Source: Chitinophagaceae bacterium
GTDB taxonomy: Bacteria; Bacteroidota; Bacteroidia; Chitinophagales; Chitinophagaceae
NCBI GenBank assembly: GCA_025351145.1
Contig: JANXWM010000129.1
Location: 1-6,600 of the forward strand
Length of the DNA: 6,600 bases
Direction: 5' to 3'
This document shows, one piece after another, positions 4,981 to 6,600 of this stretch. Position numbers and translations under genes: made by a program. How positions within the stretch are numbered: the stretch's first letter is position 1; every line of letters begins with the position of its first letter. The notes below the pieces were generated by a model, which worked only from the letters and a program-made list of their open reading frames with translations, made no database searches and had not been told where the DNA came from.

Positions 4981-6354
4981 ATGTCATTATCAATACACAC
5001 AGCAGAAGTGCTAAGCAAACTTCCTTTTTTAGAAGAAGTTGATTTTTTAAAAAAAGAAGTTGATAGCTATAAGCCCTTACCAAAAGAAACAGAGGAAAGG
5101 ATATTGCAAAAATTCAGGTTAGACTGGAACTATCATTCTAATGCAATAGAAGGAAACAAATTAACTTATGGCGAAACAGTTGCTTTTTTGATGGAGGGTA
5201 TTACGGCAAAAGCAAAACCATTAAAAGACCATCTTGATATTAAAGGGCACGATGAAGCAATTAAATATTTGCTTGCTTTAGTTAAAGACAAACAATATTT
5301 GTTAACCGAATCGGAAATAAGAAACCTTCACCGGTTAATTTTAAAAGAGCCATATTGGTCTGAGGCCGTAACTCCTGAAGGTTTGAAAACAAGAAAAGAA
5401 ATTAAAATTGGGCAATATAAATCATCGTCCAATCATGTAATTACACCAACGGGCGAAACCCATTATTATGCCTCACCCGAGCAAACACCAATATTAATGG
5501 GTGAACTGATGGAATGGTACAGAGATGCAAAAAGCAACAATTCAATCCACCCAATAATACTGGCTGCGCTTTTTCACCATCAATTCACTTCTATACATCC
5601 TTTTGACGATGGCAATGGAAGAATAGCAAGGTTATTAATGAACCTGATGCTTATGCGGCAAGGGTTTCCGCCAATTGTAATTAAAGAGGAGGACAGACTA
5701 ACATATTACCAGGTTTTACGTCAGGCAGACGCAAATGAAATGATTCCTTTTACCGAATATATAAATGAATTAATGCGGCATTCATTGAATATTTATTTGA
5801 AAGGGGCGAAGGGAGAAAGCATTGAGGAAAAGGATGATGTAGATAAGGAGATAACCTTATTTAAAAAGGGTCTTGAACAAACACAGTTATTTGAATTAAA
5901 ATCTAAAAAATCTACAAGAAGAATATTAATAGATACAATTATTCCTTTATTAACCAGGTTAAGAATTAAGTTGAAAGAGTTTGATGATTTATTTTTGAAA
6001 ACACTTGAGCAAATTAATATAACCAGAACAAATGAAAATTCACAAAATGAAATTTTTTATACAAACATTGATGAGTTTATAAAACATCATCCTAAAACTC
6101 ATATTTACTTGATGGACTCTTTTCGTTATGTATATGAAATGATTGGTTTTAAAAAATCATCCAAATATTTTGATGAAAAATTTAATTTCTCTTTGACTTG
6201 CTATGATTCATACGTTTATATTATTACATCTTCTGGGAAGACATATGAGTTAAAGTACCATGAAAATTTATCAGAAGAACAACAAAAGGAAATAATTTCT
6301 GAATCCATTCGCTATTTATTAGAATCCCTTAAAAAGAAAACAAATGAAAAATAA
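4981..6354 (+). CDS. Fic family protein, class II, with unrecognised C-terminal region
   Basis: This 457-residue Fic-domain enzyme probably transfers AMP from ATP to hydroxyl side chains of target proteins (AMPylation). The N-terminal inhibitory helix motif S..EG-type is SNAIEGN at 53-59, with S53, E57 and G58 matching [S/T]xxxE[G/N]; its position before the core defines class II. The target-docking flap is near 143-168. The catalytic loop HPFDDGNGRIAR (206-217) is complete, with H206 as the general base and both arginines (R214, R217) present, so the enzyme should be active but self-inhibited. Many bacterial class II Fic proteins are about 370 residues long and end in a winged helix. Here residues 280-457 lack a winged helix I can recognise and look like helices (285-345), a linker, then strands and a terminal helix (395-455). 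That part is very A+T-rich. The gene starts 8 bases after the nadC stop and overlaps the next gene by 11 bases. The target is unknown. Confidence 0.93.
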   Translation: MSLSIHTAEVLSKLPFLEEVDFLKKEVDSYKPLPKETEERILQKFRLDWNYHSNAIEGNKLTYGETVAFLMEGITAKAKPLKDHLDIKGHDEAIKYLLALVKDKQYLLTESEIRNLHRLILKEPYWSEAVTPEGLKTRKEIKIGQYKSSSNHVITPTGETHYYASPEQTPILMGELMEWYRDAKSNNSIHPIILAALFHHQFTSIHPFDDGNGRIARLLMNLMLMRQGFPPIVIKEEDRLTYYQVLRQADANEMIPFTEYINELMRHSLNIYLKGAKGESIEEKDDVDKEITLFKKGLEQTQLFELKSKKSTRRILIDTIIPLLTRLRIKLKEFDDLFLKTLEQINITRTNENSQNEIFYTNIDEFIKHHPKTHIYLMDSFRYVYEMIGFKKSSKYFDEKFNFSLTCYDSYVYIITSSGKTYELKYHENLSEEQQKEIISESIRYLLESLKKKTNEK

Positions 6355-6600
6355 ACTAGATACCCGTGGCTTCGTCTTCAGTACTAACCCCGATTTTAAT
6401 TTTGAAACAGGGGATAATACTCCACAGGAAACACTTCCTCCTGCACAGCAAAAATTAAAAATAAAGCACGAAACAAAACATCGCGGCGGAAAAGCTGTTA
6501 CATTAATTACCGGTTTTACTGGTACAGAAATAGACCTTGAAACACTGGGCAAGATTTTGAAGAATTATTGTGGTACCGGTGGCAGTGTAAAAGATGGCGA
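6344..6600 (+). CDS. SUI1/eIF1-like (YciH) translation factor, partial
   Basis: From ATG 6344 an open frame of 85 codons plus two bases runs off the window, so the 3' end is missing. The product is the bacterial SUI1/YciH family, related to eukaryotic eIF1; its bacterial role in start-site fidelity is only partly understood. A variable N-terminal tail (1-38) precedes the SUI1 fold, with HRGGKAVTLITGF at 46-58 and CGTGGSVKDG at 76-85, both highly characteristic. Bacterial members are roughly 110 residues long, so about 25 remain outside. The start overlaps the last 11 bases of the fic gene, including its TAA, in another frame, which suggests translational coupling. No Shine-Dalgarno sequence is seen, only an A-rich stretch. 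G+C content returns to the background level here. Confidence 0.9.
   Translation, partial: MKNKLDTRGFVFSTNPDFNFETGDNTPQETLPPAQQKLKIKHETKHRGGKAVTLITGFTGTEIDLETLGKILKNYCGTGGSVKDG

Noticed and set aside
4981..6354. Fic protein as the toxin of a FicT/FicA-type toxin-antitoxin pair.
   Set aside because: The inhibitory motif is within the same protein (class II), nadC precedes it rather than a small antitoxin, and the following gene is a translation factor.
6319..6552. 77-codon open frame on the minus strand at the right end.
   Set aside because: It lies opposite the SUI1 gene, whose plus-strand frame has unmistakable family motifs.

Overview
The window looks like chromosomal DNA from a member of the Bacteroidota, probably Chitinophagaceae or a close relative. 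The evidence is moderate G+C (about 42% in the two nadC stretches I counted), starts without clear Shine-Dalgarno sequences, a TTG-N20-TAnnTTTG-like promoter candidate, and a PadR regulator paired with a long PspC-domain protein. The taxonomic call is inference, not a search result.

Layout. Positions 1-273 hold no gene. They contain a phased ACATAG/CTATGT inverted-repeat cluster, a short G+C-rich palindrome and two terminator-like hairpins that close the leftward operon. Positions 274-2806 (minus strand) form a two-gene operon: a PadR repressor, then after 10 bases a 720-residue membrane protein with two PspC domains. Upstream (2807-3388) is a 582-base spacer with a candidate promoter overlapped by a 19-bp imperfect palindrome that could be the PadR operator. 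Positions 3389-3889 (minus) encode a RimJ/RimL-type GNAT acetyltransferase, flanked by inverted copies of a 10-mer. From 4112 rightward comes a compact plus-strand cluster: nadC (NAD synthesis), a class II Fic protein starting 8 bases after nadC, and a SUI1/YciH-type translation factor whose start overlaps the fic end by 11 bases and which runs off the window.

How the genes work together. PadR and PspC form a plausible self-regulated envelope-stress module. nadC, fic and SUI1 are probably co-transcribed, although no shared pathway is evident. The C-terminal third of the Fic protein is unusually A+T-rich and has no domain I recognise.

I see no clear undescribed multi-gene system. The best leads are the Fic C-terminal region, the PadR operator/PspC architecture and the small intergenic repeats.
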